This document shows, in pieces, positions 12,050 through 23,679 of a DNA stretch of 64,000 bases. The notes below the pieces were generated by a model that saw only the letters and a program-made list of their open reading frames with translations, had not been told where the DNA came from and made no database searches. Made by a program: the position numbers and the translations under genes. Within the stretch, counting starts at the first letter, position 1; each line of letters opens with the position of its first letter. Origin of the DNA: Melastoma dodecandrum (Eukaryota; Streptophyta; Magnoliopsida; Myrtales; Melastomataceae). The stretch is taken from the NCBI GenBank assembly GCA_029817715.1, contig JARUPY010000290.1, positions 1 to 64,000 of the forward strand, read 5' to 3'.

Positions 12050-14342
12050 TGTAAAGACCCAGCATTCAGTACAAATTTTTTACAAATTATTTAAATGCTC
12101 GTGAACCAGTCAGCGTAGACGAAAGCCAATACAACTTAATAAGTCCTCACCCGACAGAATGTCCTCGATCCCTCTTCTCCAAGCCTTCAGTGCCAAAGTG
12201 TTACGACTATCTAAAGAAAAAAGAGTAACTAGGGGGGATTAGCTGATAAACGCTGGTGCAGGCCCACCCATGTATATGGCGAAAGGATCGTGTGACCCCT
12301 AACATCATCCTTAGCGTTGCATCCTTTCGAAAAACAGTTTATTGCCACTATGCATCCAAGCCACAGGAAATTAGAGCGATGCCGGAGATAAATAATATCA
12401 TTTGCTGCAGGAACACATCAACCTAAATTTCAACCTCGCGTAAAAGCAGTACGCATAACAATAATTACTAACAATCACAAAATAATAAATATGACCTTCC
12501 CTGGTTCCCTTCTTCACCATAACATACACTCTCACACCCGGATGCCAGGGACCATTGACATGTGCGTCCCTCCATCCACTCCTCCGAGAGCGCCCGGAAA
12601 ACGGCGACAGGTGGCATAACGCGAGTGTTGCCACCTTTCCGTTCTCCTCCTACACACTCCCAACCAGTCGGGGAATCCACTCCCTCAAAAACCAGTTACT
12701 ATCACAAGTATCACCCACAGATTCAATAGTATGATCTAAGCCAAATCTGCACAACCCAAATTTTTCCATAAGGAAACGTGGTCGGATCCAGATCGCAGAC
12801 AGCGGCAACTTTCATTTCCGGACTCTAATAATCTCTCATGAATATCTACAGAAACCCAACCACCGTTTGAACAAAGCCGAACGTGGTTGGTTCCAATCCG
12901 TAATTTTTGCCGCATTATCTTACGGATCAGCCGCACAACGCCGTGTCCCACGATCCCCAACCCACCGTCTCGTCATCCTTGCAGCCATAGGTATGGAATT
13001 ATCTCAATTTCTGGGCGGACAAATTGCGATTTGAAGGAAGCCGTTTAAAAACAATTTGCAATAACACTGTAATCTCAAGAACTCTTACAATTCGGCTCCA
13101 CATAACACATATTTCCATTTATAATTAATACGATGCTAACCATCGACAGGAAGTTCTCATTCAGCCCACAATTCCACAGAAGGTTGCCCTTCTGTCAACG
13201 TCGCTCCCTCGCCCGAGCTACAAGCTCCTGGCGAGTCACACAGTACAGAGCAGCGAGTACAATCCCCACATACAGAATCGGCAGCTAGAAGACTGCAGAA
13301 TAGAGTTACGCTATAAGCAGAACGTGCCGACAACAACCGCGTTTTCGCGGCCTCTCCCTCTACCCGTACCTCGCTCCCGACCTTCCCCCTGTACACTCGC
13401 TATCCTAGCCCCACAGTCGCAACACAACCGGACACGCCGACCATCATAGCAAAAAAAGGAAACATAGGGGGAAGAGGGGTGAAGCGTACCGTTTACTAAC
13501 GGGATCCTCGAGCCAACGACCTTACCCAATTCGCCGCTGATCCCCAGTGACTCCCCCGAATCTCCCTTCATGTTCAGCGATTTGCTCGTCCTCCCACAGT
13601 TACGGTGTTGTGGAAGACGGAATCGTGACCCACTATAGTAGGCGGAGAAAACCGAGGGTAGGAAGGACGGGCACCGTTCTCCTCCGTGAATAATGCTCGT
13701 TCCCGCCGTGACGATGGCGGCAACTTCCGCACCCAACTCGACGGAATGAGAGAACACCCGGGGGAACTCCGCTAACGCCGGCCAAATCCGAGCTTTCGGA
13801 GTTTTGCGATTCCTTGTTGTGTGTAGGAGAAGCTACCGAGAAGCCTCCCTCTTCCCCATCTTATCTTCCTGTCCTCTCACCTTTTTTATTATTTATATTT
13901 CTTTCTTTCTGATTCTTCTTCGTTTACGTTTGGGGGTGGGAAAGTAATGTCCCAAATCTCTTATCAACACTTACCCCCCGTAGGATAGGACCATCGCCCG
14001 AATATTATATAATTCGTCGCTCACTGTATGTTTTACAATTCCCGTCGTTCCTGTAATATAATTATTAATTAAACTTTTCTCGATCAAAATCTGTGACGTT
14101 AAATGAATATCACCGATACCCTAACTCGATTTCGTTTAGGTCCAGGCGTCCCCTTTCCCGTGTGACGTAATCACACGAAATCGAATTAGTAATCTCGTTA
14201 ATATTCGATATTAACATTCACTGACAACGAAAGTATTAAACTCTCGTGCCACGTCGGATTTTGACTCAGTCAAACGTTCTAGCTCTAGTCAACATTCTAA
14301 TCCAAATAATATATTTCCATTTAAAAATTCCGGGTCGTTACA
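12050..14342 (-). repeat. Element C 3' LTR (left copy)
   Basis: On the minus strand it starts TGTAACGACCCGG and ends GGGTCTTTACA. It is 2293 bp against 2215 bp in the right copy. Nearly all the extra length is in 12050-13070, where small insertions are frequent. The remaining 1.27 kb matches the right copy closely. Open frames inside it, such as 13311-13757, occur in both LTRs and are not considered genes. Confidence 0.92.
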
Positions 14343-14357
14343 ATCTACCCCCTTAAT
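14343..14357 (-). other. Polypurine tract of element C
   Basis: Read on the minus strand, AAGGGGGTAGAT lies directly against the 3' LTR start. This is the expected plus-strand primer. Confidence 0.8.
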
Positions 14358-14396
14358 TTAAATTTCGTCCCCGAAATTTCATTGTACATATCACTC

Positions 14397-15656
14397 TCAC
14401 TCAAATAAGTACAGATACATCTCTTTCATCTTGGATTCTATTTCCCAAGTGAACTCCTCAATATTTCCATGTAACCAACGTACCCACCCCATAGGAATCA
14501 CTCGATGACGGAGCTGTTTCTCCATCCTATCAACTATCTCTACGGGCTCCGTAGTAACCTGTAAGTTTGGAGCCACCTCAATCTGCTCATCATGCAGCAC
14601 ATGTCGAGGATCTGGGACGTACTTCCTAAGCATAGATACATGGAAGACGTTATGGATATCTGCCAATTTGGGGGGTAAGGCTAACCTGTAGGCCACATTC
14701 CCGATCCTCTCCAAGATCTCGTAAGGCCCTATATATCTCGGGCTTAATTTGCCTTTAAGCCCAAATCTGAGATTCAGCTTAGTAGAAGATACTTTCAGAA
14801 AGACATAATCTCCCACCTCGAACTCAAGAGGCCTGCGCCGCTTGTCTGCATAACTCTTTTGTCTGCTCTGTGCGGCGCGAAGACGATCCTGAATAAGCCT
14901 GATCATCTCTGTAGTCTCACGGACCATCTCAGGTCCTAACTCAGCCTGCTCTCCACACTCGTTCCAACATAAAGGAGTTCTGCACGGGCGACCATACAGA
15001 GCTTCAAAGGGAGCCATCTGGATACTCTGTTGGTAACTATTGTTATACGAGAACTCCACTAAAGGTAGCTGATCGACCCATGAGCCCTCCACGTCCAAGG
15101 GACAAGCTCTCAACATGTCCTCGAGTATCTGGATGATACGCTCAATCTGACCGTCTGTTTGAGGGTGGAAGGCAATACTCATGTTTAACCTCGTACCCAT
15201 CGACCGCTGTATGGTGTTCTAAAACCGCAAAGTGAATCTCGCATCTCTGTCAGATACTATTATGCTAGGTACACCGTGAAGGCAAATGACCTCCTTCACA
15301 TACAGCTTAGCCAACTTGGCCACCGAGTAAGTCAAACTGATTGGGATGAAGTGGGCAGATTTGGTCAATCTATCCACTATCACCCACACTGAATCATGAC
15401 CTAGCGCAGTCTTGGGCAGGTTCGTCACGAAATCCATAGTTATCTCATCCCATTTCCATTGGGGAATCGGTAGAGGCTGAAGTTCCCCTCCCGGTCTCTG
15501 GTGTTCAATCTTGACCCTCTGATAGGTCAAGCAGCGGCTCACATACTGAGCCACATCTCTTTTCATTCCTGGCCACCAATACTGTTTTCGCAGATTTTGA
15601 TACATCTTGGTGACCCCAGGATGGATACTATAAGCACTTAGGCGTGCCTCATCCAT
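14397..15656 (-). pseudogene. Element C integrase and chromodomain (broken)
   Basis: The 15219-15656 piece has the zinc-binding and first catalytic region of integrase (MDFVTNLPKT..., then SDRDARF). The 14397-15200 piece continues with PQTDGQIER, which carries the catalytic Glu, then a C-terminal GPYEIL...HNVFHVSMLRKY motif and a chromodomain-like tail (EIVDRMEKQLRH...EFTWEIE) ending at 14397. Both pieces share a frame, so a stop near 15219 separates them. The chromodomain in chromoviruses guides insertion to chromatin. Confidence 0.88.
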
Positions 15657-15812
15657 GATCAGGGTATGCAGATCCTCCTGAGCGGGAATACAGATACGTC
15701 CTTGGTACCGTAACAGATCATCCTCAGCTATACTAAAACCATTATCTGACTGATCCTGCAGCTTGGATCACTCGTCTGTCAGGTACGGATCCTGAACTTG
15801 AGCCTCACGGAT

Positions 15813-16355
15813 CTAATCCATCAGCCCTGACCCAATAATCATGGTAGCTAGCAGAGGACCACTACCGCTGAATCCTACTCTAATGCCAAATCCATTAACC
15901 TGTTCGCGCAACCGCCATTTCTCTACCTCGATGCTGGCCAAAGAGGCACTCTTCCGGCTCAATGCATCGGCCACCACATTGGCTCTACCTGGGTGATAAG
16001 AGATCGTGCAATCATAGTCCTTTAACAGCTCCATCCACCGCATTTGTCTCATATTTAACTCATCTTGAGAGAATAAATACTTCATGCTTTTATGGTCGGT
16101 GAATATCTCAAAAGTCTCACCGTACAGATAGTGTCGCCATATTTTTAGCGCAAATACAACTGCAGCTAACTCTAAGTCATGTGTGGGATAATTCTGCTCA
16201 TGTACCTTTAGTTGTCTGGAGGCATAAGCTACAACTTTCCCATGTTGCATCAGAACCGCTCCTAACCCCTGATAAGAAGCATCACAGTATACCGTGAAGC
16301 CGCCACTGCCACTGGACAATACTAGGACTGGCGCCGAAGTAAGACGATTCTTCAA
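15813..16355 (-). pseudogene. Element C RNase H
   Basis: The segment contains the retroelement RNase H core ([31 protein letters not shown]) and the typical [18 protein letters not shown] ending. It degrades the RNA strand during reverse transcription. A stop separates it from the integrase piece to the left. Confidence 0.88.
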
Positions 16356-16403
16356 TTCTATGAAGCTCTCCTCACACTGATGGGTCCACTCAAAAGCGAT
16401 ACC

Positions 16404-17088
16404 CTATTTCAATAACTGAGTTAACGGTCGCGCGATCCGGGAGAAACCCTCGATAAACCGTCTGTAATATCCAGCCAATCCGAGAAAACTCCTCATTTCT
16501 GTCACTGTCGTAGGACGGGGCCAGTTCAAAACGGCTTCAACTTTCTTTGGGTCTACTGAAATACCTTCTGCAGAAACCACGTGTCCTAAAAAGCTCACAA
16601 TAGTCATCTAGAGTTCGCACTTACTAAGCTTGGCATACAAACTGATTCTGTCGCAGAACCTCTAAAACCAATATGAGATTATCCGCATGTTCCTCTCTAC
16701 TCTTGGAATATACCAGAATATCATCTATGAACACCACTACAAACTGGTCAAGATAGGGTCTGAAAATGCGATTCATCAACTCCATGAAAGCTACTAGAGC
16801 GTTAGTCAGTCCAAAAGACATCACCAGGAATTCGTAGTGTCCATACCTGGTGTGGAAAGCGGTTTTCATAACGTCTGAATCCCGCACCCTGATCTGATGA
16901 TACCCTGATCTTAAATCAATTTTAGAATAAACCACGAATCCCTGCAGCTGATCAAACAGATCCTTAATACGCGGCAAAGGATACTGCTTCTTGATGGTGG
17001 CTTTATTCAACATACGATAGTCAATACACATTCTCATCGTACCGTCTTTCTTTTTCACAAACAACACAGGTGCACCCCACGGAGACAC
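16404..17088 (-). pseudogene. Element C reverse transcriptase (two pieces)
   Basis: The 16624-17088 piece carries the palm region: [26 protein letters not shown], then the catalytic FIDDILVYS. The 16404-16607 piece carries the [17 protein letters not shown] and [17 protein letters not shown] motifs of the connection region. They lie in different frames, so a frameshift has occurred between 16607 and 16624. The catalytic aspartates are present. Confidence 0.9.
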
Positions 17089-18016
17089 ACTGGGGGCGTA
17101 TAAACCCCTTATTTAATAACTCCTGGAGTTGCACCTTCAACTCTCTTAACTCAGCAAACCCCATACGATACGGGGCTCGGGAAATAGGTTCCGTACCTGG
17201 AACAACATCAATTACAAAATCCACTTCTCTAGACGGCGGTAACCCAGGAAGTTCCTCCGGGAACACATCCTCGAAGTCCTGCACTACGGGGATATCCTGC
17301 AGGCACGGAAGTTCCTCCTTCAAGTTCAACACCACCGCTAGAAAAGCTTCGCCACCCTCACGCAAAATCCTTTGTGCCTCCACTACCGCTATCAAGGGGA
17401 TCTCGTCACACTGGTACTCCAGTCCGGAGTACGTACAAACTGGCTGTCCCGGTACTTTGAACAATATCTCTCTTCTGACGCAGTCCACCATAGCATGACA
17501 CGCCATCAGCCAGTCCATCCCCAGTATGACGTCAAAGTCCCTTATCTGGAATACAATTAGGTCAATCCATTTTTATAGCAAATTCACTCTAACCTCACAA
17601 TTCCTGCACACAGAGTTCATGAGCACACATTCCCCATTGGGTAACCATACCCTCAGAGGATTGTTCCCAATATCAATCATAAATCTGTTTCTCTCAACGA
17701 AACTTTGAGATAAGAAGGAGTGTGTCGCGCCCGTATCCAACAGGGCATTAGCATCCCAACCATTTACCAAAATCATACCTGACATGGCATTGTTGGTAGG
17801 GCCTGCCTGTCCTCGGCCCATCACATTCACTTGTCCTAATCCAGAAGGTTGATTGACGGAACCCCTTGATCCGCTTCTGCCTGGTATGTTACGAGACCCA
17901 GCAAACGATGGGCCAGCACCGCCCGATCTATTACCCGCCAGCTGCGGGCAACGAGCTTTAATGTGGCCTTGCTGACCACACAGATAGCAGCTAAGCGTGG
18001 ATGCGGGGCACGACAT
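17021..18016 (-). pseudogene. Element C zinc knuckle, protease and pol start
   Basis: The 17573-18016 piece starts with a CCHC knuckle (CYLCGQQGHIKARC) and has the protease active-site motif LLDTGATHSF. The 17021-17518 piece (same frame, after a stop) contains MDWL near its start and the VFPEELPGLPP and VPGTEPISRAPYRM motifs that precede RT. It then changes frame before the RT block. Confidence 0.88.
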
Positions 18017-18037
18017 ACCACCATGGGCTCGCCCACA

Positions 18038-18820
18038 CTATGAGCAAGTGGGCGAGTGAGATGGCCACGCTCCGCGACCATACCCGCTGGGCTTTGATAT
18101 CCCACTCGTACTAGACCTCCTGTCCCCACTGAAGAATCGGCTGACGCCATGAAAGAATCCTCCAGACTTCCTCGATGGTCCAGCCTTCGATCTCCCCTTA
18201 CGTGCCGCGTGCTCATCCTCTGCCTTCAATGACTTCTCGATAAGCTGTGCCCGGTGGTACATTTCCTCGTACGTCTGCAGCATGAACGATGATAACCTCC
18301 CCCGAATCCTAGGGTCCAGACTCTCAATGTACCGGTGCGCCTTTAGTTCCGGTGTGGCTACCAGGTGGGGGGCAAACTTTGAGAGATCCGTGAATCGACG
18401 CTCGTGCTCGTCCACCGACATATCTCCCTGCTCCAGTAACTCGAACTCTCGGATCTTGGCCCTTCTTAAAGTGGCTGGGAAATATTTGTCCAGAAAGGCT
18501 TGGCAAAACTGCACCCAAGCCGTCCCCTGGTAGTGTGTTCTGGCGGCAGCTCGAGAAGACTTCCACCATAGAAATGCATTGTCCCTCAGATGGTGTTCCA
18601 CCAGTGCCGCCTTCTCCAAATCAGTGTAGTCTAGGTATTCGAAGATCCGTTCCCAGTTCCACAGGAAGGACCGGGCCTTTTCCGGCCCTTCAGTACCGTC
18701 GTAAGTAGGGGCATTCTGAAGCCTTATCTCAGACAGCATCTCTATCCGGCGGTGTCTGGACACCGTCGTCCCTATTTCAGGCATGTTTCTTCCAGCGTTG
18801 CTTCCCGCGTCGTCTGCCAT
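18038..18820 (-). CDS. Element C Gag
   Basis: Starts at ATG 18820 (MADDAGSNAG). Residues about 35-190 form a Retrotrans_gag domain (FLWNWERIFEYLD, ALVEHHLRDNAFLWW, FLDKYFPATLRRAKI, DEHERRFTDLSKFAP). The frame stops at TAG near 18038 just before the zinc knuckle, which is in the same frame downstream, so the stop looks like a mutation in a once-continuous gag-pol frame. The product would be a capsid-only Gag. Confidence 0.88.
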   Translation of the reverse strand: MADDAGSNAGRNMPEIGTTVSRHRRIEMLSEIRLQNAPTYDGTEGPEKARSFLWNWERIFEYLDYTDLEKAALVEHHLRDNAFLWWKSSRAAARTHYQGTAWVQFCQAFLDKYFPATLRRAKIREFELLEQGDMSVDEHERRFTDLSKFAPHLVATPELKAHRYIESLDPRIRGRLSSFMLQTYEEMYHRAQLIEKSLKAEDEHAARKGRSKAGPSRKSGGFFHGVSRFFSGDRRSSTSGISKPSGYGRGAWPSHSPTCS

Positions 18821-19120
18821 CTAGAATTTCACAGAGAAGATTGAGTAAAGAGTTTTGAATCACGAGAAGTTCAACTGAAAGGTTTAGTACTCGAGATTTG
18901 CGTGGTTCCAATTGTTGAATCCACAGCCCTCTTTATTCTATCAAGGTCGGAATTCAATAATTCACTTTTATTAACATCTTCCACACTCACATGCAGGTAT
19001 CCTATTTGCCTGCTAGTTATCGGTCACATGGTAACAGTACTTAGAAATGACCATTCACTAAATCTGACAAGATTCCCACTCACGAAAGATAACACACGTA
19101 GTCCTTTCACAAATCTGAAT

Positions 19121-19579
19121 TTAACCCTGGGGACCACGCGCAAAGTCAGATACAGCCCTCTCAAGCTCCCTACAGGCAGCCTCAAAGAATCCTAGATGGA
19201 AGTCCTCTACACGTCGGTCCAATCCAGGGATACTATTCACAAGATCCCGAAATTGTTGGCATTTCGCAAGACGGTAGATGGGAACGTCCTCATCCTCGAT
19301 CGCTGCAAGGTCTACTATCAGAAGCCTCAACTGTGAGAGGGTAAGCTCTAGTAAGTGTGAACCATGGTATAAGCCGGTCAAGAATCCTGTGAGAAGGTTC
19401 AAGCACTCCGGAACAGTGACAAACGGCGGTCGGAACTCATTGTATGGGGCCCAGTTCGGAGCGTCTCCGACTTCTGGAATCTCTGGAATTTCACCATCTG
19501 GATCACCACTGGGGCCTGCTTTGCCTTTGGATAGCTTAGGCATGTGTCCTGGGTGTCGACCTTCGCCGCGATTTGCCAT
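19121..19579 (-). CDS. Small intact ORF between the 5' LTR and gag of element C
   Basis: This is a 152-residue frame from ATG 19579 (MANRGEGRHPGHMPKLSKGK) to a stop at 19121, upstream of gag (18820) and downstream of the PBS. The N-terminus is basic and Gly/Pro-rich. The rest is predicted to be helical and leucine-rich, with acidic patches. I recognise no domain. It is free of stops although pol is broken in several places. Leader ORFs are not a standard part of Tekay elements, so it could be acquired or fortuitous. Confidence 0.5.
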   Translation of the reverse strand: MANRGEGRHPGHMPKLSKGKAGPSGDPDGEIPEIPEVGDAPNWAPYNEFRPPFVTVPECLNLLTGFLTGLYHGSHLLELTLSQLRLLIVDLAAIEDEDVPIYRLAKCQQFRDLVNSIPGLDRRVEDFHLGFFEAACRELERAVSDFARGPQG

Positions 19580-19910
19580 ACTAACCGGATTCACTAGTGG
19601 TATTACTTGTGATTTTTCTGGCTAGATGTGATTTTTCCTTGACTGCTCCTCAGTCGTATTTATAATAAGTTTTCGTTTGTCATCTAGTCATTCGTGTGGT
19701 CTTTTCAACCCACGGGCACGCCTACTGTACCTTGTCAAGTCTATTCGCACTCAGAAAGATTCCCTTGACAACTGTGAGTGCGCTTGTGTTTATCATTTAC
19801 CTCACTTTTCCAGACTCTGTCTAGTATTATTATTCACGGGTGGGTTTACTATTCTTTTTCATTTAGACCTAAAGCGCATACTAATCCACCTTATTACTCC
19901 AACTAACTGC
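19580..19910. other. Element C 5' leader
   Basis: About 330 bp lie between the primer-binding site and the small upstream ORF on the minus strand. No motif beyond ordinary leader sequence was recognised. Confidence 0.6.
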
Positions 19911-19923
19911 GCTCTGATACCAA
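19911..19923 (-). promoter_or_regulatory. Primer-binding site of element C (initiator tRNA-Met type)
   Basis: Read on the minus strand, TTGGTATCAGAGC follows the 5' LTR end by one base. TGGTATCAGAGC is the standard plant site complementary to initiator tRNA-Met. It fixes the element's orientation and LTR boundary. Confidence 0.92.
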
Positions 19924-19924
19924 C

Positions 19925-22139
19925 TGTAAAGACTAGCATTAGTACAAATTTTGCAAATTATTTAACTGCCCTTGACCAGTCAGCGTAGCGGAAGCCAACA
20001 ACTTAAAGTCCTCACCCGCGAATGTCTCGATCCCTCTTCTCCAATCCTTCAGTGCCAAACTGTACCTATCTACCTGCGCTAAAGAACTAGGGGGGATCAG
20101 CGATAAACGCTCGTACGCCCCACCCATGCACATGCGAAAGGTCGTGTGACCCCTAACATCATCCTAGCGTGCATCCTTTCGAAAAACAGCTTATTGCCAC
20201 GATGCATCCAAGCCACAGGAATTAAAGCGATGCGGATAAATAATATCATTCAGCAGGAACACATCAACTTAAATTCATCACGCGTAAAAGCAGTACGCAT
20301 AACAATAATTACTAACAATCACAAAATAATGAATACGACTTTCCTGGTTCCTCCCTCACCATAACACTTCCACCGGATGCCAGGACCATTACAGTGCGTC
20401 CCCATCCACTCCTCCGGGAGCGCCCGGGAAACAGCGACAGGTGCAACCGCGAGTGTTGCCACCTTTCCGTTCTCCTCCGCCACACGGTCGGGAATCCACT
20501 CTCTCAAACCACTACTCACAAGTATCCCCACGATTTAATAGATGATCTAAGCCAAATTGCACAACCCAATTCCATAAGGACGTGGTCGGTCCAGATCAAA
20601 GACAGCGGCAACTTCACTTCTGACTCTAATAATTCTCATGATATCTACGGAACCCAACCACCGTTGACCAAAGCCGAACGTGGTTGGTCCAATCCGTAAT
20701 TTTTGCCGCACATCTTACGGATCAGCCGCACAACGCGTGTCCACGATCCCCAACCACGGTCTCGTCATCCTTGCAGCCATAGGGATGGAATTATCTCAAT
20801 TTCTGGGCGGACCAATTGCCGATTTGAAGGAGCCGCTTAAAAGCAATTGCAATACACTGTAATCTCAAGAACTCTTACAATTCGGCTCCACGTAACACAT
20901 ATTTCCATTTATAATTAATACGAGGCTAACCATCGACAGCAAGTTCTCATTCAGCCCACAATTCCACAGAAGGTTGCCCTTCTGTCAACGTCGCTCCCTC
21001 GCTGAGCTACAAGCTCCTGGCGAGCCACACAGTACAGAGCAACGAGTACAATCCCCACATACAGAATCGGCTGCTAGAAGACTGCAGAATAGAGTCACGC
21101 TATAAGCAGAACGTGCCGACAACAACCGCGTTTTCGCGGCCTCTCTCTCTAGCCGTACCTCGCTCCCGACCTTCCCCCTGTACACTCGCTATCCTAGCCC
21201 CACAGTCGCAACACAACCGGACACGCCAACCATCATAGCAAACAAAGGAAACATAGGGGGAAGGGGGGGTGAAGCGTACCGTTTACTAACGGGATCCTCG
21301 AGCCAACGACCTTACCCACTTCTTTCGCCGCTGATCCCCAGGGACTCCCCTGAATCTCCCTTCCTGTTCAGCGATTCGCTCGTCCTCCCACAGTTACGGT
21401 GTTGCGGAAGACGGAATCGTGACCCACTATAGTAGGCGGAGAAAACCGAGGGTAGGAAGGACGGGCACCGTTCTCCTCCGTGAATAATGCTCGTTCCCGC
21501 CGTGACGATGGCGGCAACTTCAGCCCCCAACTCGACGGAATGAGCGAACACCCGAGGGAACTCCGCTAACGCCGGCCAAATCCGAGCTTTCGGAGTTTTG
21601 CGATTCCTTGTTGTGTGTAGTGGAAGCTACCGAGAAGCCTCCCTCTTCCCCATCTTATCTTCCCGTCCTCTCACATTTTTATTATTATTTATATTTCTTT
21701 CTTTCTGATTCTTCTTCTTTTATGTTTGCGGGTGGAAAAGTAATGTCCCAAATCTCTTATCAACACTTATCCCCCGTAGGATAGAACCATTGCCCGGATA
21801 TTATATAATTCATCGCTCACTGTATGTTTTACAATTCCCATCGTTCCTGTAATATAATTATTAATTAAACTTTTCTCGATCAAAATCCGTGACGTTAAAT
21901 GAATATCACCGATACCCTAACTCGATTTCGTTTAGGTCCAGGCATCCCATTTCCGGTGTGACGTAATCACACGAAATCGAATTAGTAATCTCGTTAATAT
22001 TCTATATCAACATTCACTGACAACGAAAGTATTAAACTCTCGTGCCACGTCGGATTTTGACTCGGTCAAACGTTCTAGCTCTAGTCAACATTCTAATCCA
22101 AATAATATATTTCGATTTCCGAAATTCCGGGTCGTTACA
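19925..22139 (-). repeat. Element C 5' LTR (right copy)
   Basis: This 2215-bp LTR starts TGTAACGACCCGG and ends TAGTCTTTACA on the minus strand. It is directly followed on its inner side by the PBS. Its outer end runs without a target duplication into the TRIM remnant (ATAGAGCCAGG at 22140). Confidence 0.92.
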
Positions 22140-22373
22140 ATAGAGCCAGGGGCCGGACCGAGTGTGCCAGGGAGGACGCTGGGCCCCTAAGGGGGGTGGA
22201 TTGTGAAGTCCCACATCGGTTAGATAGGGGAACGAAGCAGTGCTTATATAGGCTGTGGAGACCTCTCCTCACATGACGCGTTTTGGGGCCGATGCGTCGG
22301 TCGCCAAGAACAAAACCGTGCGGGCGAGGCCCAAAGCGGACAATATCCTGTGGCGGTGGTCTGGGCTGTTACA
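22140..22373 (+). mobile_element. TRIM remnant: part of PBS, internal domain, PPT and 3' LTR
   Basis: The remnant begins with AGAGCCAGG, the end of a tRNA-Met primer-binding site, then a short G/C-rich internal domain, a polypurine tract (CTAAGGGGGGTGGAT, about 22187-22201) and a 172-bp LTR (22202-22373) starting TGTGAAGTCCCACATCGG and ending GGGCTGTTACA. This is a widespread plant TRIM family LTR, recognisable from GAAGTCCCACATCGG, the CTTATATAGG core and AAAGCGGACAATATC. The 5' LTR is missing; element C occupies its place. Confidence 0.85.
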
Positions 22374-22378
22374 GTTCA
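22374..22378 (+). repeat. Target-site copy GTTCA, right
   Basis: GTTCA follows the TRIM LTR end directly and matches 12045-12049. Element A gag sequence resumes here. Confidence 0.7.
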
Positions 22379-23450
22379 TGTTCCGTACTCCCAGGTGTGG
22401 GAATATGGCAGAAAGTGGGCATGGGTGCACAACCCCATATACCCGTCGAAAAAAACCAAAAAGCGAAAAGAAAGGAGGGCACGGTGCGCTGTGCAAAAAC
22501 GTGCCAGGCCGGCAGTCCCTAAAACCCAAAAAGTTAAGGAATCAAGCGAAAGCGATCTTGCTTCAAACTCGCTGAGTGATTACAACCCAGTTCAATCCGG
22601 GACTCCACCCGAGGCAAACAGAACTAGTAGCAACGTCCTCATGCTACCAGCCGAGTTCGCTAAGAAAGAACGCAATCATACAGAAGGTTGGCTAACACTA
22701 CCTTTTAATCCTAACACCATCATTGAAATACCATAGAACGTTCCAACTAGTTGGTTGAGATAACCCTTGGCACCATTACGGAAACACATGTTCCCGTTCC
22801 ACATTCAGGCAACGATCAACAACGTGGCAATGCGTCGCGTTCTGGTTGATAACGGAGCGACTACTAATCTACTCCCCCTATAAGCTTATAAAAGTTTAGG
22901 ATGACATAACCGAACTTGGGGAAATTGATGTTAGAGTCAGTGGATTCAACGGGATTACCTCCTATTTAGGCGTGGTTTCCTCCAGACTCCAAGTAGGTAC
23001 AAACGAAAAAAAAGACGACTTTCTTTTCATTGACATAAAGCCCTCTTCAGTGCCCTGCTTGGGAGGGATTTGCTTCACAAAGCTAGTGTCATACCCTTTA
23101 CTCTTCACCAAGAGCTTCTGCTATGGGGAAAACATAGTCCAAAGGTTATCATAGATGAGGCAAACGAAAATACTAATATACCTTACGTCTGCGCAGAGGC
23201 AGCCAAGCTAGTGAAAGACATGACATTAAAGCAAAGGCATGCGATGGGACACCCGAACGTCGGCCCTCTAGGTGAAGGAGGCTACGAATTTCTGATTTCG
23301 TATGACGGGTCACTTCTAGCACCCACAATCCAATCGTTCCAACTGGATGGGGCGACGAGTTGCAACTTGAGGTCAACGAGGACTTGACTCCATTGGAGAA
23401 AGATATGCACGAGGCTGGGATACGAGATGACACTGGTGCTCAGCAGACAA
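22374..23450 (+). pseudogene. Element A gag C-terminus and protease
   Basis: After the nested block, a Lys/Arg-rich stretch (PSKKTKKRKERR, about 22430-22470) and a LPAEFA motif (about 22650) match B's gag. The protease active site LVDNGATTNLLPL follows at about 22840-22880, ending in a stop. Later pieces (SVPCLGGICF..., VGPLGEGGYEF near 23265) match the tail of B's gag-protease polypeptide. The frame is broken at least three times. Confidence 0.8.
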
Positions 23451-23679
23451 AGACGGATTCGGAGCCCGATAGACTCCTCAACGCATGCTCGTCTTATGGG
23501 GAGTGAAGTACTAGATCCAATATTGGATGTCCTGTAGAGATTAGCTAGCTATAGGGCATCCAAAATAAGCGAGATACGATGTAATGTGCCTCCCCAAGCA
23601 TGCCAAGATGCTAAATATTAATAAAGAAGTTATTAATACTTCTGTCATTCCTTGCGATCTTTTAAAAGAGATAAATCTA

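Larger units (their letters stand above)
12050..22139 (-). mobile_element. Element C: Tekay-like chromovirus (Ty3/gypsy)
   Basis: Two 2.2-2.3-kb LTRs in the same orientation (12050-14342 and 19925-22139) flank a 5.6-kb interior read on the minus strand: PBS, a small upstream ORF, gag with zinc knuckle, protease, RT, RNase H, integrase and a C-terminal chromodomain, then a polypurine tract. Order and chromodomain place it with chromoviruses of the Tekay/Del type. The coding region is broken by several stops and at least two frame changes. The right outer end abuts a TRIM remnant rather than a target duplication. Confidence 0.93.

Noticed and set aside
13311..13757. A 148-codon frame in the element C LTR
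   Set aside because: A shorter version sits in the other LTR (21312-21551). It has no domain and the LTR is expected to be non-coding.
22140..22373. TRIM remnant as part of element A or as a 5' extension of element C
   Set aside because: It has its own PBS tail, polypurine tract and a complete LTR of a known plant TRIM type, and its end coincides with the GTTCA target copy.
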